Positions 31,390 to 42,305 of a stretch of DNA of 64,000 nucleotides are shown piece after piece. Positions within the stretch are counted from its first letter, which is position 1. Every line of letters starts with the position of its first letter. A model generated the notes under the pieces. That model saw only the letters and a list, made by a program, of their open reading frames with translations. It was not told the DNA's origin and searched no databases. The stretch is from the NCBI GenBank assembly GCA_037074705.1, contig CM073591.1:133617032-133681031 (forward strand), in the 5' to 3' direction. This DNA comes from Zhengitettix transpicula. Taxonomy: Eukaryota > Arthropoda > Insecta > Orthoptera > Tetrigidae. Made by a program: the position numbers and the translations under genes.

Positions 31390-34300
31390 TCCACGCTAAT
31401 TTGTGATTATTTCCCAATTCTTTGACTTTGACTATGGGTTTTAACCTCATAATAAAGGTATGTTATGAAATTAGTTAGGGTTACATTTAATAACTTTTTT
31501 TATTGAAAGTGAAAAGTTACCTATCGAAATATCATTCCAAATTACGACAATTTATTCTTCGTGGAAGGAATTTTAATAAATCTGTTTTCGCTATTTTTAT
31601 TTTTTGGATAATTAAGTATAATTAAATGTGCATAAACGTGTTCAACGTGTTTATTAATGTCAAGCTAATGAAAATTTCTCATTTCCCTGAAATGGAGGGT
31701 TTGCACTGAGTAAAGATTTTTCACATTGTGTGATGCTTCACGCGAGTAGCTTCTTCACGCTGAAAACCGGGATTTTGGTCCTGCGAGCGTACCTCTCCGT
31801 CTCTTTGCAAAAGGAGAAACAGCGAAGGCAGGAGGAACAACAAACAACAGCTACAACACAGCGACGCGGCGGTAGTCTGAGTGACTTGCGCAGAATTTGC
31901 ATGATAATGGGGGCAAGCCGACGTCACAAAAACACTACCTTGGCTTGATAATCAGCCAGCATTTACATCTGTAATGCCGCTCCTCCTTGAAGGCAATCTG
32001 CCTACCTAGCCAGCGTTCTTACTATGAGCAAATGCTCTCGTGTCTCCGGGCTGAACGCCGTTGGGTGGGAGGGCTGCGAAACTGCCAAGTGTATCACAAA
32101 CAACAATAAACGAAATCTCTTTAAACTCACGGTTGACTTAGTGATAATCAAAGAGCAAAATTTACTTCATAGATCACAGCCAAACCACGCGCTTTCGGGA
32201 TGAATTTATTTGTTAATAGCTACAGGAAAGTACATTACGAAATTTTGGAGATTTTATAAATGCGTTTAATGCGGAGAAAAAATTGTCACAAGATGATTAT
32301 ATAACCTGTAATTTTTTTTCGCACTGAAAATAACTCAACGGTCTACGACGGAAAAGTTGGTCTGAGCTGATTCCTGCCAAGGTGTCGTCTGCGAGGATGG
32401 AAAGTCTGCAGGCGCGCTACAAAGTTTTAATTAAGCAAAGGTTTTCATATTCGACAAGGCGCGTAATCGTTTCTTCCATCGTTCTCCTCCGCAGCATGCG
32501 CCACCTAGAGAGAAAATAAAATCAAAATGAAACAGCGGCATTAGCTCGCGTGATGGATATCGAACCACGGAGGCGAGTGTGCTATTTAAATCGTGAAGTT
32601 TACTCATTTGAAAATACTCTGCCCCCTTCACCAACAGCACACGAAATTAGCCGTGTCAAATAATTTTCATTTTCCGCTCTGCCGGGTCTTTGCTGGTTCT
32701 TTGTGTCTGAAAAGGGCTCCACTGTGGGCGAGATGGAATCGAAACTGCTAAGGACTTGCTGGGGTGTGTACGAATATAAAATAACAGAATTTTCTTATGC
32801 TTTAGGAATATATAGGTTGTTCGAAATCGGGCCTGAATTAGTATTTAGATTTGTATATAAGCTAAAAATGTATCACAATCAGGTTATTGCGTGTTTAATC
32901 TCAGAAACAGCGATAAATAAGATGACATTTCCATGCGTTATTCTGACGTACTACGCATATAATTTTTTTTGCGGTAACAGCGGTATTGTGTATCTCAAAA
33001 TAAAATATATCAAAACAATATATACTTTCCAAATAAACTACGGTATAATGGTAAAAAATTCACATTCACGAGATTGTCGTCTTTTGGATGCGAAATTTCT
33101 AAGAAATACTCCGACAGTTACGAAGGACAATTATAGCTGAAACGAACGATAGTATAATTATTGTTCGTTCGGAGACGTTTGAATGGTTCCCTTGCTGGCG
33201 CTGTATTGTCGCGAACATTGGATTCTGGACAGAGAATCTTCGCATTTACTAATTCAAATGCAAATACGGGGGAAAAAAAATTATTTAGGAAATATAGGAG
33301 GGGTAGAATTTCTTTGAAGGAAGAAGAATAAAGACGGTAGGACACGCATAGCTGAGCAGTCTTCCGCACGTGCTGACGGGTTGTACTCGTTTCCGTTGGG
33401 GGCAGCACCGGTGCCTTTGGGGGGCTGGCGTCAGAGAGGGGAGGCGGCGACGGCGGCGCCACGACGCCAGCGTCGCGTGCTGCGTGACTGACCTCCTGCG
33501 TCCGCTTATATATTTGATATTGCAATTAGAAGACGTAATTTTAAAAACTACATCATTAGGCTGCTAGAGTATACTTAATAAGCAAGCTGGTTCTCGTTTT
33601 CGATCAGATGTAGCACACTCCGGAAAGAGATAAGACGAAAAATTTTGGGTTTCGAAATTCACGGAGCCTTATATGACGAAATGGACGGCCATTTGATTGT
33701 TGGTGATGAAAGCTATCTTCTGTATGATGAGAAAAGAGTCGGCTACAGTAATACATCAAAACGGTTGAATTGTAAGTAAGGAGGTCATATTGTGAAATAT
33801 ATTTTGAGGCGTAATTGTATTTTATTTGGCACTAATGCAGTAGAAGATGCAGATCAACATAACCTTGCTAAGACAGCTAGTAGACGTGACTGAATGCTTG
33901 CAAACTCAGTTAAAAAACATATGAGTATTGATACAATGCACTTGAATTTAATTCGAGACTATTCAATTATTTTCATAACATATCTGGAAAATAAAAGTGT
34001 TTCTCCCAATTCGGGAACGCAGATTTGGGGGAATGAAATCAAAATTACTATTATGTAGAAAGTGCCTCAAGAATTTTGAGAGCGCATTAAGTTTATAATA
34101 ACGAATAAAAATTCATTCTAATGAATCGATAAAGGCGAGTTAGAAACGGATGTTAATAGAGTTTTCTATCTGAAAGGTTCGAAAATGGATGCATCAACAA
34201 AGCGAGCCGGTGGTAAGTTAAAAAGACTCATGAATAAAGAGGAGGTATTCATATTGAGGAAGAATATGAAAGAGGTCTATGTATATGGACTAGTTTTAAT

Positions 34301-34447
34301 ATAGAAATATGGCGACTAACTTAATTAAAAATGAACCTTATTTTGATGATGGCCCATAACAAATACGCTATGACCCAGTTGCCTAATCAGTGAAAATAAC
34401 AAATGAATCGCTCATTTTTGTTCGATCAGAATTGATTTCTAGTAACA
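31390..34447. other. Intergenic with GC-richer islands
   Basis: Islands at 31720-32130 (with an octamer ATTTGCAT at 31895-31902), 32330-32700 and 33340-33530 are GC-richer and unique. The 145-codon frame 32703-33140 (plus) and 135-codon frame 33118-33525 (minus) have no family signature. From 33570 to 34450 the sequence is AT-rich and nothing is recognised. Confidence 0.4.
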
Positions 34448-34502
34448 TTTTTTTAGATTATTTACTCAGAAGCAATAATCCGGCAGTAGATATTCCAATT
34501 TA
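34448..34502 (+). repeat. Direct repeat flanking R670 copy 2 (left)
   Basis: About 53 bp, shared with 35184-35236: TTTTTAGATTATTTACTC, GAAGCAAT, then GCAGTAGATATTCCAATT, with about seven differences concentrated in one short stretch. It ends exactly where the R670 repeat begins. Confidence 0.8.
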
Positions 34503-34503
34503 T

Positions 34504-35183
34504 GCAAAAATTTAAAGGGCACGTGACTGCCTGGACAAATGATATTTCGTGGTCCAGGAAGATCGACCAAAATAGTCGATAAGATTGAAACTTTGCGCAC
34601 AGCCTAGGTGCTGTGAAGATCATCATTCTTCAACGTGTCGTCCTGAGATACGGACGTTAACCCTTGAGGCGACTCCACGGTGAGGTTTGCCTGGTTCATG
34701 GACGCAGCCTGACGACGGCGGCAGGTGCACGAAAGGTAACTGCCAAGTTTTTCAATCGTTGATGCGTCTAGAGGGATATAGACGTCCACAGAGAATAAAA
34801 GATTGGAAACTAAACAATTTGTATGTATATATATATGTATGTATATGTATGTATATATATATATATATATGTAAATATTTGCCATCATTCCAATTGGGAA
34901 TTGTGAATAAATACCCGAAACTTTTCCTTTTATTTTTTTTAATAACTTCATAACCCAGCTCCGTCACATTATAATTAAAATTCAATTTAAATAAAATCTT
35001 ATTAAATTTGTCAAACCAAAAATTGATTTAATAAATCAATATTGTAGTAATTATTTCACAAGCAATACCGTCAATGTTACATAAATGACCCGAAAAATAA
35101 TAATATATATCTACATAAATGACACTTAAACTTGATCATAAAATACTTTCAACATTCTAAAATTTTGCAACAGAGGAGATAAA
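34504..35183 (+). repeat. Dispersed repeat R670, copy 2
   Basis: Counterpart of 24832-25463, with an extra TA/TG-rich tract at about 34821-34872. The ends of the similarity between copies coincide with the flanking 53-bp direct repeats, which supports 34504-35183 being a discrete inserted unit. Element class unknown. Confidence 0.75.
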
Positions 35184-35236
35184 ATTTTTAGATTATTTAC
35201 TCGGAAGCAATCAGCCTGCAGTAGATATTCCAATTA
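35184..35236 (+). repeat. Direct repeat flanking R670 copy 2 (right)
   Basis: Matches 34448-34502. The first R670 copy has no such flanks. Confidence 0.8.
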
Positions 35237-37260
35237 ATTTTACTTGTGAGGGAAAAGACTTCTTCGGGAGTTTTCAATAATGGAAATATCGAAAATTTTA
35301 TTACGAGTCTATACAAGCATTCATTAGGGTATTTAAGTAAACTATAAACGCTCTGGTACACGTTGTTGCCGTTAAAACGTAGTTTGCTAGTATCGTGTAA
35401 TAATTATTTACATTTATATAATTGAGAACAATTGAGAAAAATTAATTTGTAAATTCTAAAATCACGATTCCCAAGACGTACGTGATAGAATTAAGGATGT
35501 GGGTTCCGTATAATTTGTACTAATTTTCAGAACAGTGATAAGACATCGATTATGATGATGGTAATAACAAATAAATGTTGTAGCTTCGTTTCAATAATTT
35601 TTGAAAAGATTTTTTTTTCGCACCTTTAATGCATAGTAATTGTTAAAAGGGTGCACCTCTTAAGCACGATCATTCACCGTGATTCAGTTTCTACGAGCAT
35701 GAGGGGTCTGGACCGCAGTTGGTGGAAGAGAGGCTGAGACAATTTGCCTAAGAAGCGGCGGTGGCTGTCATCACCCTCCTCGCCACGCCACATATCTGCA
35801 GGCATTAGATCGGGCGTGCTCAGCATCAGAACAGCGGAATTCACTCGGCTTCCTTCGATGGCCAGGATTGTGGACACGTGTATCCGACAGAGAAATTAGG
35901 TCTCGAGGGGTGGGACAGATAAAAGAAAGTGTATAAACAGCGCGCCGAGAGTGGCCACCACACCAGCTACAAACAACCCACAAAACAAAGAAGGAAAATA
36001 CCCCCCTCAAGCAATAAAGTCTCCTTTCACAATAACAAAAAAATTTTGATTGATTATTAACAACGTAAAAGCTGCTACGTACGTATTACCGGTAATTGAA
36101 GTTAAGGTTATAATTATAACGTTACTCGTTTCAAAACCTATTTAAGTTATACAACAATTAAAAGGTAGTTGTATATTAAAGAAAACACAGACCTGTATTG
36201 TGTATTCATAAGTATAAATAGCAATGACAAGAGCATAGGTTTGTGTGTCCGCCTTTATTATAATGGCTACTCAAAAAATTTGAATGCTCCCCCTGATAAA
36301 GACTTTGATGGGACCTAGATCAACCCTTAAATAACAATCTGAGCTAAACCATTGAAAATAATATTTTTTTTTTTACGTTCAGCATTAAAAATTGTGACTC
36401 TAAAAAGAATAGTCGAACTACCTACGAAATATATTATATTAACAACGTGTAACTGAAACTAGATAGAAATAATTCCGTTCTGAACGATACAAGTGATCAA
36501 TTTCATCACAAAAATTTTTTAAAAAAATGTTGAATGTAAAATAACATTTTGAGGCAGGTATTTGGGAACCAATATTTTAAATGGAAAATGAAGTCATTTT
36601 TAATTGCGATTTTTAATTCAAAGGAGTAACTGTCATCAGATTAGCGACCAGAGACGACCTTAGTTGCTGTAATTTTACGAAATCCCTGTAAATTCCATTT
36701 CACGAATGAGTTAATTAGTCTAATAGTAACGTAATTATTTGCTTAATCACCGACATGATTTGGCGACGGATTGATTGCATGATGTACTGGAGGCTGGAGC
36801 GCCCTGAACCCTGCGCGTCGTTGCCAGGTCTACCTGACGAGGTCCGAGGACAATAGCTTCTTAGAAGGTACTCAGCCCTCCTTGCTGTAGAGCGCTGCAC
36901 CAGCAAGGTAAAGACAAGTTGTATTGATTGCAGCTAAAAGCCTCCATCCAGGCCATGAATTAGGCGCTAATGCCGCCAGAGAGCTTGCAATCCAGAGCTG
37001 GTTGCTGGGGGAGACGACCACCACTGTTCTTGCGTTTCTCCGACTGCATTCAAATTAATAATCTCACACACGTATATAATTGTTTTACCGTAATGTCGTG
37101 ATTTTTTACTCATATGCCTGTTATTATATTTAGGCTAACGTTTTTCCAAAATATAATTACATATTTGGCAAATAAATTGCCTGTAATAGAAGACACTATT
37201 GGATAGTGGATGAAGAATATGAAACTGTTCATCTTCATGAATCAGAACTAGATGCGGGGG
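35237..37260. other. Intergenic with GC-richer islands
   Basis: Islands at 35640-35960 and 36630-37040 are GC-richer and unique. The second has TTAATTAG and GTAATTATTTG near 36710-36740, homeodomain-type cores. The first contains a TATAAA at 35933 and overlaps a 79-codon minus-strand frame with a hydrophobic N-terminus, but neither is enough to call a gene. Confidence 0.35.
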
Positions 37261-37309
37261 CCCGAGTAGCCAATTCCGTAGTATGTTTATTTAGTTAAGG
37301 AGTGTTCCG

Positions 37310-37365
37310 ACTAATGCGCCCCTGAAGATGAACAGAGGTTTATGCAGATCGAAACGCAGAATACC
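37310..37365 (+). mobile_element. Possible Penelope-like end fragment
   Basis: Reads CCTGAAGATGAACAGAGG, TTTATGCAGATC, GAAACGC. The order CTGA.GATGA then GAAACG is like the terminal motif of the other Penelope-like fragments in the window, but the stem between is weak and no second copy of the flanks was found. Confidence 0.3.
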
Positions 37366-39064
37366 TTCTATATTCTTTATTCAACTCTCTGATAATTTAT
37401 TTTGTTATAGGTAATGGAGCAGCCTACAATTTCTTTGCCAAATATATCAAGACCATCGTCAACAAATATATTTAAATCTACTTCCCAGAAATTTCTTTGC
37501 TGTAAGGACAGTAGTATTACAGCCATGTGATCTGCCCAAATGAATTTCCTGTTTCGGTAATGAAGACTAGTACCGAAAGAAAGCTTGTGTGTGAGAGAGT
37601 CGACCAGAGTTTCGAAGTATACATCAAACAAATCTAGTTGTTAGTCAAATACATCTGAAAGATGATCTCGAGAGATGAAATTTTAGTTGAGTATAGGGAA
37701 CAATTAATCAATTACCTAGAAGGGGCGACAGGATGTAGAGAAAGCGTGAACAGAAGTACGGCCAACAGGAATCGTTGACTTGACGCATTTTGCAAAAATT
37801 AGCAGTGTCTGTAATTTTTCTGGTTCCGTCGTCACATTAATTTTAAGAGAAATATGGAACTATGGATAATCAGAGCTAGAGGTAATCAACCGTAAGGAAA
37901 CGCTACGTGTTACATTTGTGTACATCTTACCGATTGTTACTTAACCTCAGGTCCCAAAGATATCAAATATGTAACTCAAGAAAGAAACTTTTAATGAAGC
38001 GAAAAATCAAGGAGTTATTAGAAAAAGCAGAACGTGAGTATTGTTTAGCAGAAAAATGCATTCATTAAAATAAAATATTAAAGGAACTATTAACCAGTTC
38101 AAAAATGGTCATACTTTGGCTTTTTTTTCACCTCACCATCATCTTAATTAACCTTAAATTCTTTATCTGAATTTCCAGTTCCTTATATTTGAGAAAATTT
38201 CAACCGAAATGGGTGTAGGGCAAGACAAAACTGAATTAGTGGATATCCCACAGCATAAATTGATATAAATTAGTCCAGAGTGTGAACATTAACGATAGTG
38301 GAACTCATCGCAGAATATGTGTGACAGATGTGACACATTGAGTTTGAGATACAATTTCGTACAACGAACTATTAAGGTCCCGACCAAATAACATAAACTT
38401 GATCCCCGGGTCTGATAGAACAACCTGAATTACAAGGAAAAAGTCTAATTTGGTTCAGGAGACAACTCATAAGTTTCTATCGAATTTATTGGCTTCCTTG
38501 TATAATCCGGAATTCGGAATGCACGAGGCTGGCCTGCCCTCGTGTTTATTTCACGGAGAATTGGATGTTGTTTTCCCTGCAGGGGAAGATCTCTATCACT
38601 AGATGGCAGGGCAGCGAGGCCTATACGAAACAAAACACTGCGATGACGTCATAAAATTATACATGGCGGCGGCGAAGGCGGTCGTCCACTTTGCAGCAGC
38701 AATCACACGGGGTAGGACTGAGAGGGGGGAGGAGGATCTTGAAGGGGGGGGGGGCTTAAATTCAGGGCACGCGCCGGTTTTAAAAGTGGAAGACTATGTG
38801 GAGAGAGGGCGGAGCGGCTTTCTGTCTCGCTGCCAGCAATAGAAAACTGCGTCATTTGTTTTTATTATATATCTCGCTCCCTACTGCTTTTGGACATAGC
38901 GTCTCTTGGTCGAAAAGTGCGTGTGCCTGCATCTTCTCCAGGAAGCAGTATTTTCCAGAATCTCGCGTTCTGTTAGGTCTGACGTAGTTCATATATATCC
39001 GAAAATATTTTTTTTTTACTTTTTCGTGTTGTGACGTCAAGTAGTATTGAAATCTTTATAGCTA
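37366..39064. other. Intergenic, nothing recognised
   Basis: A GC-richer unique island at 38500-38960 includes an 11-G run (38744-38754). An 84-codon minus-strand frame at 37377-37631 has no family motif. The rest is AT-rich. Confidence 0.4.
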
Positions 39065-39069
39065 TAAGT

Positions 39070-39470
39070 TTAGACAAAATCTAGACGAAACAAATTGTGT
39101 GAGGACAGGCTTTTAATGTATCAAAATAAAGTTATTAGATTTATATTTGGTATGCTAAAAACAGATCACAAAAATAAAATACTATCTGTCTATTCTCTAT
39201 ATATCTTTAAAATTATTATAATGGTATAGAAGTCGAAAAAACTTTCAGGTCAAAACAGAGCTAACCTTTATAATACCAGAGCAATTTCGGAATGTTTCAG
39301 AGTGCGGACTAATACAAAAAAAAATCTGAGCCTGACCCATTTCTGAAAAGCAACTATTTTTATAATAAACTGCCACTGTACGTAAAAGAATTGCACGGCA
39401 AGCACTTTGAAAGAACTCTGAAAGATTATTTAGTAATTAAGCTAATATATAAGCTACACGAGTCGTGATA
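39070..39470 (+). pseudogene. CR1-like LINE ORF2 C-terminal remnant
   Basis: From 39116 the frame reads MYQNKVIRFIFGMLKTDHKN; after a stop and shift, RANLYNTRAISECFRVRTNT; then FLKSNYFYNKLPLYVKELHG with RTLKDYL, ending in a stop near 39469. These are in order the C-terminal blocks of CR1/Jockey-type ORF2 (VQKR.(I/L)RI(I/F)(C/F)G, NTR.., (Y/F)..(S/N)..(Y/F)N.LP..(I/V)K.., then F...LK.(F/Y)L). Stops and shifts show it is dead. The reverse transcriptase core is absent (5' truncation). Confidence 0.75.
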
Positions 39471-39934
39471 ATATGACTGTAAAACTTTATTCTGATGATT
39501 TAAATGTTTATTTTTTTCTTTTGAATTTTATATTAAACCTGACGTTTTCACTTATTGTATGTGTGCAATTATATGGAAATAAGGCTTATATTATAATTGA
39601 ATAAGGTATGTTTAATCTCCTAGGCGACAAGAGTTTGTGTAGTGATAAAACTTTAAGTGTTAATAAGAAAAAAAATTAAGGAGCAGAAATTGCTAGAACA
39701 CATACGAAATGTGTTTATTTTTTTCAGGCAAAAAATCGAAAGAAGAAACTTACGATCCACGACATAGGATGTCGCACTTGTTTAATTTAATTTTTAAATT
39801 TAGCGACACTAGTGAAGGAATAAATTTCGAATTTACTGTTGCCCAATTATTTTGGGAAGAAAGGGTGAAGTTATGACGAGTTGTTCAGTAGAGTTCTAGG
39901 ATTGATAGAAACATGAATTAAAAATAAGGCAATA
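39471..39934. other. Intergenic, probably LINE 3' region
   Basis: AT-rich sequence after the LINE stop; part may be the element's 3' untranslated region. No clear end was found. Confidence 0.35.
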
Positions 39935-40000
39935 TGGATGGATAAATGTCGACTGGACCGGGAATCGAACTCAGGACCTACCGCTTACACGATCTCTTAA
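39935..40000 (-). mobile_element. tRNA-derived SINE fragment, family 2
   Basis: The minus strand reads GGTCCTGAGTTCGATTCCCG followed by GTCCAGTCGACATTTATCC. The GTTCGATTCCC is a good B box. The same B-box context and GACATTT tail occur at 9546-9634. The A-box half is degraded. Confidence 0.6.
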
Positions 40001-41275
40001 ATGAACTAAAAATAAAATAAATAAATAAGTAAAAATCGGCAAATTGATTATAAATGGAAAAAGTGGAATGTCGGGAACAGAAAAGAAAACTGTTCGTCTT
40101 TTGGCGCAAGGAAATATAGGTTTTCAGTAAAGAGATCGAATACTGGTACAGGTAAATTTCTCGATCGTACAACGCTGGGGAGCGAGTTATCTCAATAAAA
40201 TTGTAGCTCACATTTACGTAGAGATTTTTATACTTGCATAATAAAAAAAAGTCAACGCAAGTTTTTTTGTAAATGAGATAATGAATTATCATTTTTAAAT
40301 ACTGTTTTAATACATGGAAATATATTGTTTGAATGATTGTGAATGTGTGGTAGCAAGAAAAGGCGAAAACTGTATCCGGAAGACATCAATTGCAATCTCC
40401 ATTTTGGAGAGCTTAGGTTGAAGGGCCCCCGTCCGCCATACGTGTGCGCACATGCTCGCCAGAGATTCGACTCCATTACGCTGAGCCTCTCTCTCCTAAA
40501 CCACGTATCTTCTTTCACACAGCATCGTGTGGCGTCTCCTCCGTCCACCTGCCCCCGACGCAGTCATCACAAATCTGGCCAACGCGAACGCGCACTGCTG
40601 CCCGAACTAAAAATCAATCAGGTGCGACAACACGACAACAAAAGCTACCCCCATCGCCGCAATTGTGGCCATTACGCCAACGTCCACACAGTTCGCTGTT
40701 TCGGTGATAACCGTGATGCCAGGCTGCTAATGATTGCGTGCGAATTCACCCACTCCACTCTCTGCCTTGCTGGTTGTGCACACATTTTTGTTAGTTCTTT
40801 TTCACGCAGTGGATCGAATAAATATGCGCTGCAAGCTTTTTTACGCTATTCATTACTCTAAAAACAGCGACTATTGACCGCGATCGGACGGAGCAACTGT
40901 CGATTATTTTCCGTTGCAGTCAAAGCTTTCATACATTGATTACATTTTACTACTCCGAACGGAAACGTGAAAATTTATTGAAATGCAGAAGTAAAAAACA
41001 AGTGACGATACGTACGCACATACTTCAAATATATAATAGAAAATTTTCTGTCTGCGTCTACTATAAAAATACTTATAAATTTCCTTAGAATGAAAAGCGT
41101 TGAAACGATAATTTAGATAAATATTTTAATTAGCATTAGTAATTAGTCGTAATTTTACATAACGCAGTTTAATTACACTAGTACCTTACTCCTGAATTAT
41201 TAATATTGTAACGATCTCGGTTTTTTACTATTAAATAAAACAGTATTAATTCAGAAAGTATAAAAGGAAAGGTTT
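40001..41275. other. Intergenic with GC-richer island
   Basis: The island at 40330-40900 is GC-richer and carries the longest plus-strand frame of the window (172 codons, 40343-40861). Its translation is rich in His, Arg, Cys and Ser, with no recognised domain and an overlapping 87-codon frame. I do not call it a gene. The rest is AT-rich. Confidence 0.4.
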
Positions 41276-41278
41276 CAA

Positions 41279-41306
41279 CGTATAGGCCGTATAGGCCGTA
41301 TAGGCC
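41279..41306. repeat. Short tandem repeat GTATAGGCC
   Basis: Three consecutive 9-bp units GTATAGGCC, directly visible. Confidence 0.9.
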
Positions 41307-41320
41307 ATGAAATTTGAGAA

Positions 41321-41414
41321 AAAGGTCAGGATGAAAATTCTTGACGGGACTGGGAATCAAACCCACTAAGAACACGGGCGCTCTAATCACTGAGACGTCC
41401 GAGTCGACTCCAGG
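41321..41414 (-). mobile_element. tRNA-derived SINE, family 2 (left of palindrome)
   Basis: The minus strand reads CCTGGAGTCGACTCGG, then CTCAGTGATTAGAGCG (A-box-like), then GTGGGTTTGATTCCCAG (B box), then CCCGTCAAGAATTTTCATCC. It lies 20 bp outside the left end of the inverted mariner pair and mirrors the SINE at 42232-42305. Confidence 0.65.
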
Positions 41415-41433
41415 CTATGTTCAAAATCCATGT

Positions 41434-42209
41434 TATACGAGCGTAATTCAAATAGTGAGGTCCGATTACTTATAAAACATACACCATCATGGATTATTTA
41501 AAACAACTTTTATTTATTTAATTGTTAGCATATTTCTTTATTTTTCTACATAGTTTTTATATTTTTTTAAAACATTTTTCATGATGTTCTACAAGCTTTT
41601 GTATGCCTAAGTCATACTCGTCTGCAGCCTGTGAGGATAACCAGTCTTTTATCTGTGGGATCAAGTGAGGAATCCCACTTCTCGTCCCCTGTTATAATCT
41701 TCTCTAAAATTTTATATTAGATATATTATGATATCGGTTAAAAAATCAGAGCACAAGCCATTATTTTCAAATGTCTCTGAAACTTTTCAATTTCACCCAA
41801 TCGTGCCCGCCTTGGATTCCCAGGCTGCTGCTTACTGAGGAACACCACATGAATAGAATGGTTTGTGCTCTTGATTTTTTAACCGATATAATAAGGTAGG
41901 TGGTCAATTTTTAGAGAGGATTGTCACAGGGAACCAGACGTGGGTTTTCTCACTTGATACTACAGACGGCGAGATGAAATAAGCAGTTAAAGACTGGTTA
42001 TCCTCACAGGTGGCAGATGTCTATGACTTAGGCATACAAAAGCTTGTAGAACGTAATGACAGATGTTTAAACAAATATTGAAACTACGCAGAAAAATAAA
42101 GAAGCATGTAAGGAATTAAATAAAAAAAATAAAAAAACGTTTGTTAAAGTCTGTGACGGTTAATGTTTTATAATAAATCAGACCTTACTGTCCTTATAAC
42201 GCTCGTATA
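41434..42209. mobile_element. Inverted pair of mariner-derived copies
   Basis: Both outer ends read TATACGAGCG inwards (41434 and 42209), i.e. TA flanks plus an inverted repeat. Each arm carries the same mariner 3' part in opposite orientation. The left arm, read on the minus strand, has VKDWLSSQ-type sequence, YDLGIQKLVEHHEKC and KNYVEK. The right arm has FLERIVTGNQTWV, VKDWLSSQVADVYDLGIQKL, VERNDRC and YAEK. The arms meet at GGTTTGTGCTCTTGATTTTT-type sequence around a spacer of about 95 bp (41760-41855). The right copy has Asn where mariner has the first catalytic Asp (VTGDETW), and both lack most of the core, so neither is active. Confidence 0.8.
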
Positions 42210-42231
42210 AAATGTATAGAGAAATCTCGTA

Positions 42232-42305
42232 CCTGGCCTGGAGTCGGGTTTCTTAGCGGGAGACCCGCGTTCGATTCCCGGTCCGGCCGAGTTTTTTCCA
42301 TCCAG
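42232..42305 (+). mobile_element. tRNA-derived SINE, family 2 (right of palindrome)
   Basis: Reads CCTGGAGTCGGGTTTCTTAG, then AGACCCGCGTTCGATTCCCG, then GTCCGGCCGAGTTTTTTCC. The GTTCGATTCCC is a perfect B box; the A-box half is shortened. Placed symmetrically to the SINE at 41321-41414. Confidence 0.65.

Noticed and set aside
35771..36010. 79-codon minus frame with hydrophobic N-terminus, near a TATAAA on the other strand
   Set aside because: A hydrophobic start alone is weak evidence, the TATA-like motif points the other way, and no product family is recognised.
40343..40861. 172-codon plus-strand frame in a GC-richer island
   Set aside because: No domain, no signal, overlapping frames on both strands, and GC-rich islands produce longer chance frames.
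42232..42305. Possible tRNA gene
   Set aside because: B box is good but the A-box half is shortened, and related fragments occur at three other loci.
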